From the NCBI RefSeq assembly GCF_001425305.1, contig NZ_LMEE01000002.1:444191-508190 (forward strand): a stretch of 64,000 bases of DNA, read 5' to 3'. Shown here piece by piece: positions 41,003-49,048 of this stretch; within the stretch, counting starts at the first letter, position 1, and every line of letters begins with the position of its first letter. Source of the DNA: Phenylobacterium sp. Root1290. Its GTDB lineage: Bacteria > Pseudomonadota > Alphaproteobacteria > Caulobacterales > Caulobacteraceae. Below the pieces are notes generated by a model, which worked only from the letters and a program-made list of their open reading frames with translations, was not told where the DNA came from and did not search any database. Position numbers and translations under genes: made by a program.

Positions 41003-41024
41003 CAACCCTGGCCAAGGGTCCGCA

Positions 41025-41582
41025 TCAGCGACGCGAAACGGTGAAACGGGTCAGCTGCTCGCGCGGAGCGGACCATTCGGGGTCGATCTCCAGCGCTTTC
41101 TGGTAGTCGAAATAGGCCGCCTTGGGGTCGTCGAGCCCTTCATGGGCGAGGGCCCGATTGTAATAGGCCTTGGCCGGCTCGCTGACGCCCAGCTCGATGC
41201 TGCGATTGATGTCGCTGAGCCCCTCGGCGTAGCGCTTGCGTCCGATCGAGGCGGCGCCGCGGTTGACGTAGGCTTCGCCCAGCGCCGGTTGCAGCTTCAC
41301 GGCGGCGTCGAAGTCACGGGTGGCGTCGGAATAGGCCGCCCGGCGCAGTTTCAGCACGCCGCGATTGACGAAGGTCCCGGCGCGGTCGCGCTCGCTGAGC
41401 AGTTCGGTCTCGAGCGCCAGGGTGCACGCGTCCTGGAATTGCGGATCGTCTTCGCCCCGGATGGCGGCGTCCGCGCAATCCTGCGCCAGGCCGCCGCCGA
41501 ATACGCTGATCGCCCCTTGTGCGCCACTCGCCGCCGCGAACGCCGCCAGCGTCATCCCCGTCAGCATCACGCCCCTGAACAT
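41025..41582 (-). CDS. TPR repeat protein, secreted
   Basis: 185 residues with a signal peptide (MLTGMTLAAFAAASGAQGA). After a Cys pair (DCADAAI, DACTLAL) there are three TPR units: AGTFVNRGVLKLRRAAYSDATRDFDAAVKLQP, GEAYVNRGAASIGRKRYAEGLSDINRSIELG, and AKAYYNRALAHEGLDDPKAAYFDYQKALEIDP. The Cys pair and repeats are typical of periplasmic TPR proteins in Caulobacterales. It is probably cotranscribed with the coiled-coil gene 22 bases further on. Confidence 0.88.
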   Translation of the reverse strand: MFRGVMLTGMTLAAFAAASGAQGAISVFGGGLAQDCADAAIRGEDDPQFQDACTLALETELLSERDRAGTFVNRGVLKLRRAAYSDATRDFDAAVKLQPALGEAYVNRGAASIGRKRYAEGLSDINRSIELGVSEPAKAYYNRALAHEGLDDPKAAYFDYQKALEIDPEWSAPREQLTRFTVSRR

Positions 41583-41683
41583 CGTCGACCTCCCTACGCT
41601 CGGGCGATCAGGCTGGCGGGCTCAAGAGGCCCGACCCGCGATGGTCCGGCGCGTTTGAAGAGTCCTCCCGTAACGCGGGTCTG

Positions 41684-42601
41684 TCAATGTGAGGCTGGGC
41701 TCGCGCGGCGCAGGCGGCGTGTCTCGCGGAAGAGGATGTAGACGCCGCTGCCGGCGACCACGACAGCGCCGGCGATGGTCGCGGCGCGCGGCAGCTCGTC
41801 CCAGACCAGATAGCCGATGATCCCCGCCCAGATCAGCTGGGTGTAGTCGAAGGGCGCGACCACCGCGACCGGCGCGCGGCGCAGGGCCTCGGTCAGGAAC
41901 AGTTGGCCGGTTCCGCCGACCAGGCCGGCGCTGATCAGCATGACCAGTGTGGTGACGTCAGGGATCGTCCAGCCACCGAACGGCAGGCTGCAGAGACCCA
42001 GCAGCATCCCCGCCAGGGTGAAGTAGAAGACGATGGTCGGCCCCGGCTCGGTGCGCCCGATCTCGCGGATGGCGATCATCGCGCCGGCCGCGCCCAAGGC
42101 CCCCAGCAGCGCGAACAGCGTGCCGAGCGTGGCCATGTGGCCGGGATCGGGCCGCACCATGATCAGCACGCCGACGAACCCGATGGCCACCGCCGCCCAG
42201 CGGTGCACGCCGACCACTTCCTTGAGGATGATCGCCGAGAGCGCGGTCATGAACAGGGGCGAGGCGAAGGACAGCGCCGTGGATTCGGTGAGCGGCAGCA
42301 TCGAGACGGCGGTGAAGCCGCAGACCATGCCTACCAACCCGACCGCCGCACGGGTGGCGTGGCCGCCCAGCCGCTTGGTCTTCAGCACCGAGAACCCGGT
42401 CGTGCGCGAGACGTAGAGCAGCACCGGAACGAAGGCGAAGGCGTTGCGGAAGAAGACGATCTCCAGCACCGGCGCCCCGCGTTCGGCGCACGCCTTCACC
42501 AGCGCCGCGAGCACGGCCATGCACGCCATCGCCGCGACGCGCAGGGCGATGCCCATGCCGTTGCTCTGCTTCATGGCGTGAGCGGTGGTCTCTGCGGTCA
42601 C
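41684..42601 (-). CDS. EamA/DMT family transporter
   Basis: 305 residues with ten hydrophobic segments arranged as two EamA repeats: MACMAVLAALVKACAE...FRNAFAFVPVLLYVS and the repeat starting ATLGTLFALLGALGAAGAMIAIREIGRTEPGPTIVFYF. It likely exports a metabolite such as an amino acid or drug. The start is GTG 42601 because GAGGAG lies 6 bases upstream; the open frame upstream (ATG at 42628 and beyond) lacks support. Confidence 0.9.
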   Translation of the reverse strand: MTAETTAHAMKQSNGMGIALRVAAMACMAVLAALVKACAERGAPVLEIVFFRNAFAFVPVLLYVSRTTGFSVLKTKRLGGHATRAAVGLVGMVCGFTAVSMLPLTESTALSFASPLFMTALSAIILKEVVGVHRWAAVAIGFVGVLIMVRPDPGHMATLGTLFALLGALGAAGAMIAIREIGRTEPGPTIVFYFTLAGMLLGLCSLPFGGWTIPDVTTLVMLISAGLVGGTGQLFLTEALRRAPVAVVAPFDYTQLIWAGIIGYLVWDELPRAATIAGAVVVAGSGVYILFRETRRLRRASPASH

Positions 42602-42737
42602 GGAGGTCTCCTCGGAAGCGCCGTGCATAGAGGCCCTGCCCCCGTAGCGCCATAGGCGCCGGCGCCGCGGCGGCGCTTGCGACTCGCACCACCGACGCGC
42701 GCGCCCCACACTGGCGCCAACCACGGGGAGATTCGGC

Positions 42738-43133
42738 ATGACGATCGGTTTGATGATGGCGGCCTGGACGCTGGTCCTGGCCTTCGCGCAGATCCTGCTT
42801 TTCGATATCGCCAGGACCAGCCAGTACGGGCTGAAGTGGAACACCGGACCGCGCGACGGCGAGATGCCGCCGCTGAATGACAAGGCGCTGCGCCTGAAGC
42901 GCGCCCAGGACAACCTGTTCGAGACCTTGCCGCTGTTCCTCGGCGCCGTGCTGATCGCGCACGTCGCCGGCAAGGAGAGCGAGATCACCGCCCTTGGCGC
43001 GCAGATCTATTTCTGGGCGCGCGTCGCCTATGTGCCGCTCTATGCCTGGGGCGTGCGTCAGGTTCGCTCGCTGGTCTGGTTGGTCAGCATCGTCGGCCTG
43101 GGAATGATCGCTCAGGCGATCCTGCTGCCCTAG
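42738..43133 (+). CDS. MAPEG family membrane protein
   Basis: 131 residues, four hydrophobic segments, with RAQDNLFETLPLFLGAVLIAH and YFWARVAYVPLYAWGV, hallmark motifs of MAPEG (eicosanoid and glutathione metabolism-like) proteins; the RxxxN-E-P loop is visible. Bacterial relatives are often of unknown role, with some conjugating glutathione. ATG at 42738 after GGGGAGATTCGGC. Confidence 0.88.
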   Translation: MTIGLMMAAWTLVLAFAQILLFDIARTSQYGLKWNTGPRDGEMPPLNDKALRLKRAQDNLFETLPLFLGAVLIAHVAGKESEITALGAQIYFWARVAYVPLYAWGVRQVRSLVWLVSIVGLGMIAQAILLP

Positions 43134-43192
43134 GGACGTCTCCAAGGCCGCGGATCGCTTGACGCCGCACACAGGGCGTGCGGCAAGGCGTG

Positions 43193-44341
43193 ATGATGCG
43201 TAGTTCAGTACTGGCCGCGTTGCTCCTGGCCCTGTTCACAGCGCCCTTGGCCGGCTGCGCCTCGTTTTCGCGCGAGGACTTCACGGCCGACGAGGCCTAT
43301 CGCGCCACGCCGCCGGCCGCCGCCGACATCCGCTTCAACGCCGCGGACGGCGCCGCCGCGGTGGCGTTCAGCAACCGCACGCGCCGGCAGCTGGAGAGCA
43401 GCGGCGACCGACGGGTCGACATCCTGGCGATTTCCGGCGGCGGCGCGGACGGGGCCTATGGCGCCGGCGTGATGGTCGGCTGGACGCGGGCCAAGACCCG
43501 GCCGACCTTCGAGGTGGTCACCGGGGTCAGCACCGGCGCGCTGATCGCCCCGTTCGCGTTCCTGGGCCCGCACTGGGACAAGACGCTGCGGGACGCCTAT
43601 GCTGGCGGCAAGGCGAGCCAGGTGCTGAAGGGACAGGGCCTGGGCGTGCTGTTCTCGTCGAGCCTGTACAGCCCTGAGTATCTGCGCGCGCTGGTCGAGA
43701 CCTACTGCACCTCGGTGATGCTGCACGAGATCGCCCAGGAGCACGCCAAGGGCCGGCGTCTGCTGATCGCCACGACCAATCTCGACAGCCAGCAGACCGT
43801 GGTCTGGGACATGGGGGCGATCGCCACGCGTGGCGGCCCCGAGGCGCTGAAGCTGTTCCGCGAGGTGCTGGTCGCGTCCGCCGCCATCCCGGGGGTCTTC
43901 CCGCCGGTGATCATCCCGATCGGCGACGCCGACGGCCGCCAGATCGACGAGATGCACGTGGACGGCGGGGTGACCGCGCCGTTCGTCTCCATCCCCGAGG
44001 GGCTCTATTTCTGGGATGCGCCCGAGGGCCAGACAAGCACGCCGGGCCGCATCTTCGTGCTGGTGAACGGCAAGCTCGACCCCAGCTTCGCGGTCGTGCG
44101 CGGGCGTGCGCCGACCATACTGGGCCGTACCTTCGACACCATGATGAAGACCAACCTGCGCGCGCACATCGCCGCCAACCGGGCCTTCGCCGAGCGCAAC
44201 AACATGGACTTCGAAATCGCCGAGGTGCCGCGCGACGCCGAGAGCGGCAGCCTGAATTTCCAGCCCGAAAGCATGCGCAGGTTGTTCAAGCTGGGCGAGG
44301 ACACCGCGGTCGCCGGCAAGGCCTGGAGCCAACTGGACTAG
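43193..44341 (+). CDS. Patatin-like phospholipase, lipoprotein
   Basis: 382 residues. Signal peptide with lipobox (FTAPLAGC; Cys about residue 20). Patatin motifs: oxyanion hole SGGGADGAYGAG, catalytic Ser in GVSTGALIA, and catalytic Asp in MHVDGGVTAP. It is probably an outer-membrane-anchored lipase/phospholipase A. Start at ATG 43193 (MMRSSVL); the second ATG at 43196 is better spaced from AAGG, so the difference is one codon. It precedes a gene for a small lipoprotein, 62 bases on. Confidence 0.9.
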   Translation: MMRSSVLAALLLALFTAPLAGCASFSREDFTADEAYRATPPAAADIRFNAADGAAAVAFSNRTRRQLESSGDRRVDILAISGGGADGAYGAGVMVGWTRAKTRPTFEVVTGVSTGALIAPFAFLGPHWDKTLRDAYAGGKASQVLKGQGLGVLFSSSLYSPEYLRALVETYCTSVMLHEIAQEHAKGRRLLIATTNLDSQQTVVWDMGAIATRGGPEALKLFREVLVASAAIPGVFPPVIIPIGDADGRQIDEMHVDGGVTAPFVSIPEGLYFWDAPEGQTSTPGRIFVLVNGKLDPSFAVVRGRAPTILGRTFDTMMKTNLRAHIAANRAFAERNNMDFEIAEVPRDAESGSLNFQPESMRRLFKLGEDTAVAGKAWSQLD

Positions 44342-44403
44342 GGAACCACCTGATACGGCGCCCGTTCGTTCAACGGGACGGGCGTAACCCAGAGAGGTTC
44401 GCG

Positions 44404-44709
44404 ATGACACTTACACTCAAGACCGCCGCGATCGGCTCAGTCCTCATTCTGGCCGGCTGCGGCACCACTGTGACGGAACGCGCGGCGACCGGCGGGTTGG
44501 CGGGCGCGGCCATCGGCGGCGCTGTCGACAGCTCTTGGACAGGCGCCCTGGTCGGCGGCGCGGCGGGCGCGGCGCTGGGCGCGGCGACGGCGCCACGGCA
44601 CAACAACGTCAATCGCCGCCAGTACTATGACGAACGCGTAGGCCGGTATTACTTCTATGACTCCGGCGCGCGCCGCTACTACTGGGAAGACGGCAGCCCG
44701 CGCTACTAG
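44404..44709 (+). CDS. Glycine-zipper lipoprotein
   Basis: 101 residues with lipobox (ILAGC, Cys19). The following Gly/Ala-rich stretch (GGLAGAAIGGAVDSSWTGALVGGAAGAALGAA) is a glycine zipper that packs into membranes, and the tail is Tyr/Arg-rich (RYYFYDSGARRYYWEDG). This resembles the YMGG/OsmB-like lipoprotein group. GAGAGG lies seven bases before ATG 44404. The preceding gap carries a GC hairpin (44358-44386) without T's. Confidence 0.82.
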   Translation: MTLTLKTAAIGSVLILAGCGTTVTERAATGGLAGAAIGGAVDSSWTGALVGGAAGAALGAATAPRHNNVNRRQYYDERVGRYYFYDSGARRYYWEDGSPRY

Positions 44710-44712
44710 GGC

Positions 44713-44907
44713 CTAGGCTGCTACGGCGTAGCCGGCGTCCTTGATCGCCTGGGCCACGGCCTCGCGGCGGTCGCTGCCATCGACCGTGACGCGGCCGGCG
44801 GCGAGGTCCACCACGACCTTGGCCGTCGGTTCAAGCGCCTGGACCGCCTCGGTCACTGACTTCACGCAGTGGCCGCAGGACATGCCTTCAACCTGGAAAC
44901 TCAACAT
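44713..44907 (-). CDS. copZ: Copper chaperone (HMA domain, CopZ-like)
   Basis: 64 residues, a single ferredoxin-like heavy-metal-associated domain with metal motif GMSCGHCVKSV (CxxC at about residues 11-14) and the AQAIKDAGY end. Start ATG 44907 after AGGAGCGG; the frame continues open upstream but the domain starts here. It would pass Cu(I) to CopA. It is divergent from copA, with a CueR-type promoter on its own side (44939-44969). Confidence 0.92.
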   Translation of the reverse strand: MLSFQVEGMSCGHCVKSVTEAVQALEPTAKVVVDLAAGRVTVDGSDRREAVAQAIKDAGYAVAA

Positions 44908-44938
44908 CGGAACCGCTCCTGACCAATCTTCGGGAGCG

Positions 44939-44969
44939 GTTCTGCGCGTTCCCACGGTGGGAAGGTCAA
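44939..44969 (-). promoter_or_regulatory. CueR-type promoter for copZ
   Basis: On the minus strand: TTGACC (-35) at 44969-44964, then a 19-base spacer holding the dyad CCTTCCCACCGTGGGAACG, then a weak -10. The long 19-base spacer with an inner inverted repeat is the MerR/CueR activator signature. It is a near-match to the site reading towards copA. Confidence 0.78.
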
Positions 44970-44985
44970 GCGGCAAAGACCTCGC

Positions 44986-45016
44986 TTGACCCTCCCATGA
45001 TAGGAACGTTCATAGA
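44986..45016 (+). promoter_or_regulatory. CueR-type promoter for copA-cueR
   Basis: TTGACC (-35) at 44986-44991, exactly 19 bases of spacer, and CATAGA (-10) at 45011-45016. The spacer contains CCTCCCATGATAGGAACG, an inverted repeat with a CAT-centre as in CueR operators. It lies 27 bases before copA. Confidence 0.85.
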
Positions 45017-45042
45017 CAGCGGGCATCGAGTAGGAGCCCGTC

Positions 45043-47517
45043 ATGCCGCAGATCAAACCACTGGAAATCCCCGTCCTCGGGATGACCTGCGCCTCGTGCG
45101 TGGGCCGGGTGGAGCGGGCGATCGCCGCCGTGCCCGGAGTCGCCGCCGCGAGCGTCAATCTCGCCGCCGAGCGCGCTCATGTGGAGCTGACGGCCGAGGG
45201 CGACACCGCCGCGGTGATCGAGGCCATCCGCAAGGCCGGCTATGAACCCTTGGACCGCAGCGTCGAGCTGAAGATCGGCGGCATGACCTGCGCCTCCTGC
45301 GTCGGCCGGGTCGAGAAGGCTCTGAAGGCCGTGCCCGGCGTGCTGGACGCGCAGGTGAACCTGGCGACCGAGCGGGCGCGGGTCCGCGCCCTGGCCGGCG
45401 GCGCCGAGACCGCGCAGCTGATCGCCGCGGTCGAGGCGGCCGGCTACAGCGCCGAGGCTGTCGACGCCGCCGCCGCCCTGGACATGACCGACCGCGAGCG
45501 ACAGGCCCGCCAGGCCGAGATCACTAGCCTGAAGCGCGCGGTCGCGGTCGCGGCGGCAGGCACGCTGCCGCTGTTCCTGGTCGAGATGGGGCGGCACTTC
45601 ATTCCCGGCGCCCACCACTGGTTGGCCGGCGCGATCGGCGAGCAGCCCTGGCGGCTGGCGAGCTTCGTGCTGGCCGCCGTCGTGCTGTTCGGACCGGGCC
45701 TGCGGTTCTTCCGGAAGGGCGTGCCGAACCTCATCCGCCGCACTCCGGACATGAACTCGCTGGTGGTGTTGGGGACCACCGCGGCCTTCGCCTATTCCAC
45801 AGTGGCGACCTTCGCGCCCGGCCTGCTGCCCGCCGGCGCCGACCACGTCTATTACGAGGCGGCCGCGGTCATCGTGACGCTGATCCTGCTGGGCCGGCTG
45901 TTCGAGGCCCAGGCCAAGGGCCGCACCAGCGAAGCGATCAAGCGGCTGATGACCCTGCAGGCCAAGAGCGCCCGCGTGCTGCGCGGCGGCGAGGCCGTCG
46001 AGGTCCCGATCGCCGAGGTGGTCGCCGGCGACGTCGTCCTGGTCCGCCCCGGCGAGCGCATCGCCGTGGACGGCGAAGTGGTCGAGGGCGCCTCCTTCGT
46101 CGATGAATCCATGATCACCGGCGAGCCGATCCCCGTCGAGAAGCACCCCGGCGCCGCCGTGGTCGGCGGCACGGTCAACAAGACCGGCGCCTTCCAGTTC
46201 CGCGCCACCAAGGTCGGCGCGGAGACGATGCTGGCGCAGATCGTGCGCATGGTCGAAGCCGCCCAGGGTTCGAAGCTGCCGATCCAGGCGACCGTCGACA
46301 AGGTGACCTCCTGGTTCGTGCCGGCGGTGATCGCCGCCGCCCTGGCCACCTTCGCCGCCTGGCTGGCGTTCGGACCGGGCCTGGCCTTCGCCCTGGTCAG
46401 CGCGGTGGCGGTGCTGATCATCGCCTGCCCCTGCGCCATGGGCCTGGCCACCCCGACCTCGATCATGGTCGGCACCGGCAAGGCGGCCGAGCTCGGCGTG
46501 CTGTTCCGGCGCGGCGAGGCGCTGCAGGCGCTGCGCGACGTCAAGGTCGTGGCCTTCGACAAGACCGGCACCCTGACCCTGGGCCGCCCCGCCCTCACCG
46601 ACCTGCAGGCGACGGCGGGCTTTGAGGAGGATGAGGCGCTGGCGCTGACCGCGGCGGTGGAAAGCCGCTCCGAGCACCCGATCGCCGAGGCCGTTGTCGA
46701 AGCCGCCAAGGCCAGAGGCCTGGCCGTAGCCTCGCCCGAGAACTTCGAGGCGGTGCCCGGCTTCGGCGCCCAGGCCCGCGTCGGCGGGCGGCTGGTCCAG
46801 GTCGGCGCCGACCGCTTCATGGCCAAGCTGGGACTGGACGTCGACGTCTTCGCCCAGACCGCCCGGCAGCTGGGCGCGGAGGCCAAGAGCCCGCTCTATG
46901 TCGCCATCGACGGGCGCCTGGCCGCGGTGCTGGCGGTGGCCGACCCGATCAAGCCGACGACGCCCCAGGCCCTCGCCGCGCTGCACGCCATGGGGCTGAA
47001 GGTCGCCATGATCACCGGCGACAACGCCCACACGGCCCGCGCCGTGGCCGCCAAGCTGGGCCTGGACGAAGTCGAGGCCGAGGTGCTGCCGGGCGGCAAG
47101 GTGGCGGCGATCGAGGCGCTGCGCGCGCGGTTCGGCCCCATCGCCTTCGTCGGCGACGGGGTCAACGACGCCCCGGCCCTGGCCGCCGCCGACGTCGGGA
47201 TCGCCATGGGCGCGGGCACGGACGTCGCCATCGAGAGCGCCGACGTGGTGCTGATGCGCAGCGACCTGCGCGCGGTGGCCACCGCCGCGTCGCTGAGCCG
47301 GGCGGTGATGAGCAACATCCGCCAGAACCTGATCTGGGCGTTCGGCTACAACGTGATCCTGATCCCGGTCGCCGCTGGGGTCCTGTACCCCGGCTTCGGC
47401 CTGTCGCTGTCGCCCATGGTGGCGGCCGGCGCCATGGCGCTGTCCAGCGTCAGCGTCCTCACCAACGCCCTGCGGCTGAAGGCCTTCCGGCCGCCGTTCC
47501 AAGGAGAACCCGCATGA
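45043..47517 (+). CDS. copA: Cu(I)-exporting P-type ATPase
   Basis: 824-residue inner-membrane pump. Two N-terminal HMA domains ([12 protein letters not shown] at about residues 10-21 and again near 80). The transport motif is CPC in [13 protein letters not shown] (about 459-471), the actuator [11 protein letters not shown], the phosphorylated Asp in [11 protein letters not shown] (about 506), and [20 protein letters not shown] near 705-725. Eight membrane segments in the CopA order. It exports Cu(I) to the periplasm. cueR starts within its last codons (ATGA), so the pump and its regulator share one transcript. Confidence 0.97.
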   Translation: MPQIKPLEIPVLGMTCASCVGRVERAIAAVPGVAAASVNLAAERAHVELTAEGDTAAVIEAIRKAGYEPLDRSVELKIGGMTCASCVGRVEKALKAVPGVLDAQVNLATERARVRALAGGAETAQLIAAVEAAGYSAEAVDAAAALDMTDRERQARQAEITSLKRAVAVAAAGTLPLFLVEMGRHFIPGAHHWLAGAIGEQPWRLASFVLAAVVLFGPGLRFFRKGVPNLIRRTPDMNSLVVLGTTAAFAYSTVATFAPGLLPAGADHVYYEAAAVIVTLILLGRLFEAQAKGRTSEAIKRLMTLQAKSARVLRGGEAVEVPIAEVVAGDVVLVRPGERIAVDGEVVEGASFVDESMITGEPIPVEKHPGAAVVGGTVNKTGAFQFRATKVGAETMLAQIVRMVEAAQGSKLPIQATVDKVTSWFVPAVIAAALATFAAWLAFGPGLAFALVSAVAVLIIACPCAMGLATPTSIMVGTGKAAELGVLFRRGEALQALRDVKVVAFDKTGTLTLGRPALTDLQATAGFEEDEALALTAAVESRSEHPIAEAVVEAAKARGLAVASPENFEAVPGFGAQARVGGRLVQVGADRFMAKLGLDVDVFAQTARQLGAEAKSPLYVAIDGRLAAVLAVADPIKPTTPQALAALHAMGLKVAMITGDNAHTARAVAAKLGLDEVEAEVLPGGKVAAIEALRARFGPIAFVGDGVNDAPALAAADVGIAMGAGTDVAIESADVVLMRSDLRAVATAASLSRAVMSNIRQNLIWAFGYNVILIPVAAGVLYPGFGLSLSPMVAAGAMALSSVSVLTNALRLKAFRPPFQGEPA

Positions 47518-47957
47518 ACATCGGCCAGGCCTCCAAGGCGTCCGGCGTGACCACCAAGATGATCCGCTATTACGACGAGATCGGGCTGGTGCGGCCCTCG
47601 GCGCGGACGGACTCCAACTATCGCGAGTACGACGAGCGCGAGATCAACGAGCTGCGCTTCATACGGCGGGCGCGCTCGCTGGGATTTTCGATGCCCGAGA
47701 TCACCCAGCTGCTGTCGTTGTGGCGCGACCGCGACCGGCCGAGCCGGGAGGTGAAGGCGATCGCCGACCGGCACCTGGCCGACCTCGATGCGCGTATCGC
47801 CGAGATGCAGGCCATGGCGCAGACGCTGCGCCACCTCTCCCACTGCTGCGCCGGCGACGACCGGCCCGACTGCCCGATCCTGGCCGACCTGACCCAGGGC
47901 GCGCTGCCGTCCGAGCCGAAGCCCAAGTCCCGGAGAGCGCATGTTCACGGGGGCTGA
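47514..47957 (+). CDS. cueR: CueR-like MerR family copper regulator
   Basis: 147 residues. Winged helix: [31 protein letters not shown]. The metal-loop Cys pair lies near the C-terminus ([13 protein letters not shown]), as in CueR/ActP regulators, followed by a Lys/His-rich tail. It overlaps copA by ATGA and reads in the same direction. It should bind the two 19-base-spacer promoters and activate copA and copZ in response to Cu(I). Confidence 0.93.
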   Translation: MNIGQASKASGVTTKMIRYYDEIGLVRPSARTDSNYREYDEREINELRFIRRARSLGFSMPEITQLLSLWRDRDRPSREVKAIADRHLADLDARIAEMQAMAQTLRHLSHCCAGDDRPDCPILADLTQGALPSEPKPKSRRAHVHGG

Positions 47958-48033
47958 GGCGCAGGCCTACGGCGCGACGAGGCTTTACCAGGCGCTCGGC
48001 TATAGCGCTTATCTGGCGGCGAGGACCGGCTGA
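47941..48033 (+). pseudogene. Possible remnant of an N-acetyltransferase C-terminus
   Basis: An ATG-initiated 30-codon frame overlaps the end of cueR by 17 bases and reads AYGATRLYQALGYSAYLAARTG, which resembles the last helix and strand of GNAT acetyltransferases (usually A..LYE.LGF). No GNAT-like frame remains upstream, so the rest was probably lost. It may equally be chance. Confidence 0.35.
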
Positions 48034-48078
48034 ACGCAGCCTCCATGGGTTCTCGACTGACCGCGGAGATAGGCCCCC

Positions 48079-48933
48079 ATGAGACGCGACCTGCACGAAG
48101 CCAATCGGCTCTCCTGGAACGAGGCCACCCGCGCCCACAACAGCCACAAGGGCGACCAGGCGGCGTTCTTCCGGGCCGGCGGCTCGACGCTGTATCCCGA
48201 AGAGCTGGAGATGCTGGGCGACATCGCCGGTCGAAGCCTGCTGCACCTGCAGTGCAACTCCGGCCAGGACAGCCTGAGCCTAGCGCGGCTGGGCGCGCAG
48301 GTGACGGGCGTCGACATCTCCGACGAGGCGATCGCCTTCGCCCAACAGTTGTCGGTCAGCAGCGGCGTTCCGGCGACGTTCGAACGCTCCGACCTGTTGG
48401 ACTGGTTCGACACGGCGCGGGCGAGCGGGCGAACATTCGAGCGCGTGTTCACCTCATACGGCACGATCTGCTGGCTGTCGGACCTCAAGGCCTGGGCGCG
48501 CGGCGTCGCCGACATGGTGGCGCCAGGCGGACGGTTCGGGATGGTCGAGTTCCATCCCTTCGCCATGGTGTTCGATCCGCAGTGGACGCCGCGCCACGAC
48601 TATTTCGTCGACGGGCCGATTCCCGAACCGGACGGCGTCGGCGACTACGTGGCCGAGTCCGGCGAGACCTTGGCGCTGGACGCCTATCACCCTGGCGTCG
48701 AGGATTTTCGCAATCCGAACCCGGCGTTCGAATTCTACTGGGGCGTCGGCCAGGTGGTCAGCGCACTGGTCGAGGCCGGCCTGACCATCGAGCGGCTCGA
48801 GGAATATCCCTACGCCAACGGTTGGGCCGGGTTCGCGGACATGCGCGACCTGGGCGGCGGGCGGCTGGCTCCGCCGGCGCACCTGCCCCGCATCCCGCTG
48901 ATGTACGGCCTTTCTGCAACTCGGCACGGCTAA
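48079..48933 (+). CDS. Class I SAM-dependent methyltransferase
   Basis: 284 residues. Motif I SLLHLQCNSGQDSLSLARLGAQVTGVDISDEAI near residues 53-85. The rest, HNSHKGDQAAFFRAGGSTLYPEELEMLGDI and ERVFTSYGTICWLSDLKAWARGVADMVAPGGRFGMVEFHPF, matches the methyltransferase type-11-like group common in Actinobacteria and Alphaproteobacteria. The substrate is unknown. GGAGAT precedes the ATG at 48079. Confidence 0.9.
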   Translation: MRRDLHEANRLSWNEATRAHNSHKGDQAAFFRAGGSTLYPEELEMLGDIAGRSLLHLQCNSGQDSLSLARLGAQVTGVDISDEAIAFAQQLSVSSGVPATFERSDLLDWFDTARASGRTFERVFTSYGTICWLSDLKAWARGVADMVAPGGRFGMVEFHPFAMVFDPQWTPRHDYFVDGPIPEPDGVGDYVAESGETLALDAYHPGVEDFRNPNPAFEFYWGVGQVVSALVEAGLTIERLEEYPYANGWAGFADMRDLGGGRLAPPAHLPRIPLMYGLSATRHG

Positions 48934-48949
48934 GCCCGCCGCCCCAAGA

Positions 48950-48976
48950 TGCGAATGAAACTAATAATCGCTTGCA
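48950..48976 (+). promoter_or_regulatory. Fur-like operator upstream of siderophore receptor operon
   Basis: TGCGAATGA and TCGCTTGCA flank AACTAATAA, giving a degenerate inverted repeat in an AT-rich island, 72 bases before the TTG start. This resembles alphaproteobacterial Fur/iron boxes (TGCnAAT...ATTnGCA). The match is imperfect. Confidence 0.5.
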
Positions 48977-49048
48977 ACTAAGCGTCCAGACGCTTACCCC
49001 GCCCCCGAAATAAGCGCCGCCCATCGGCGGTCAGCATCGGGGGTACTC

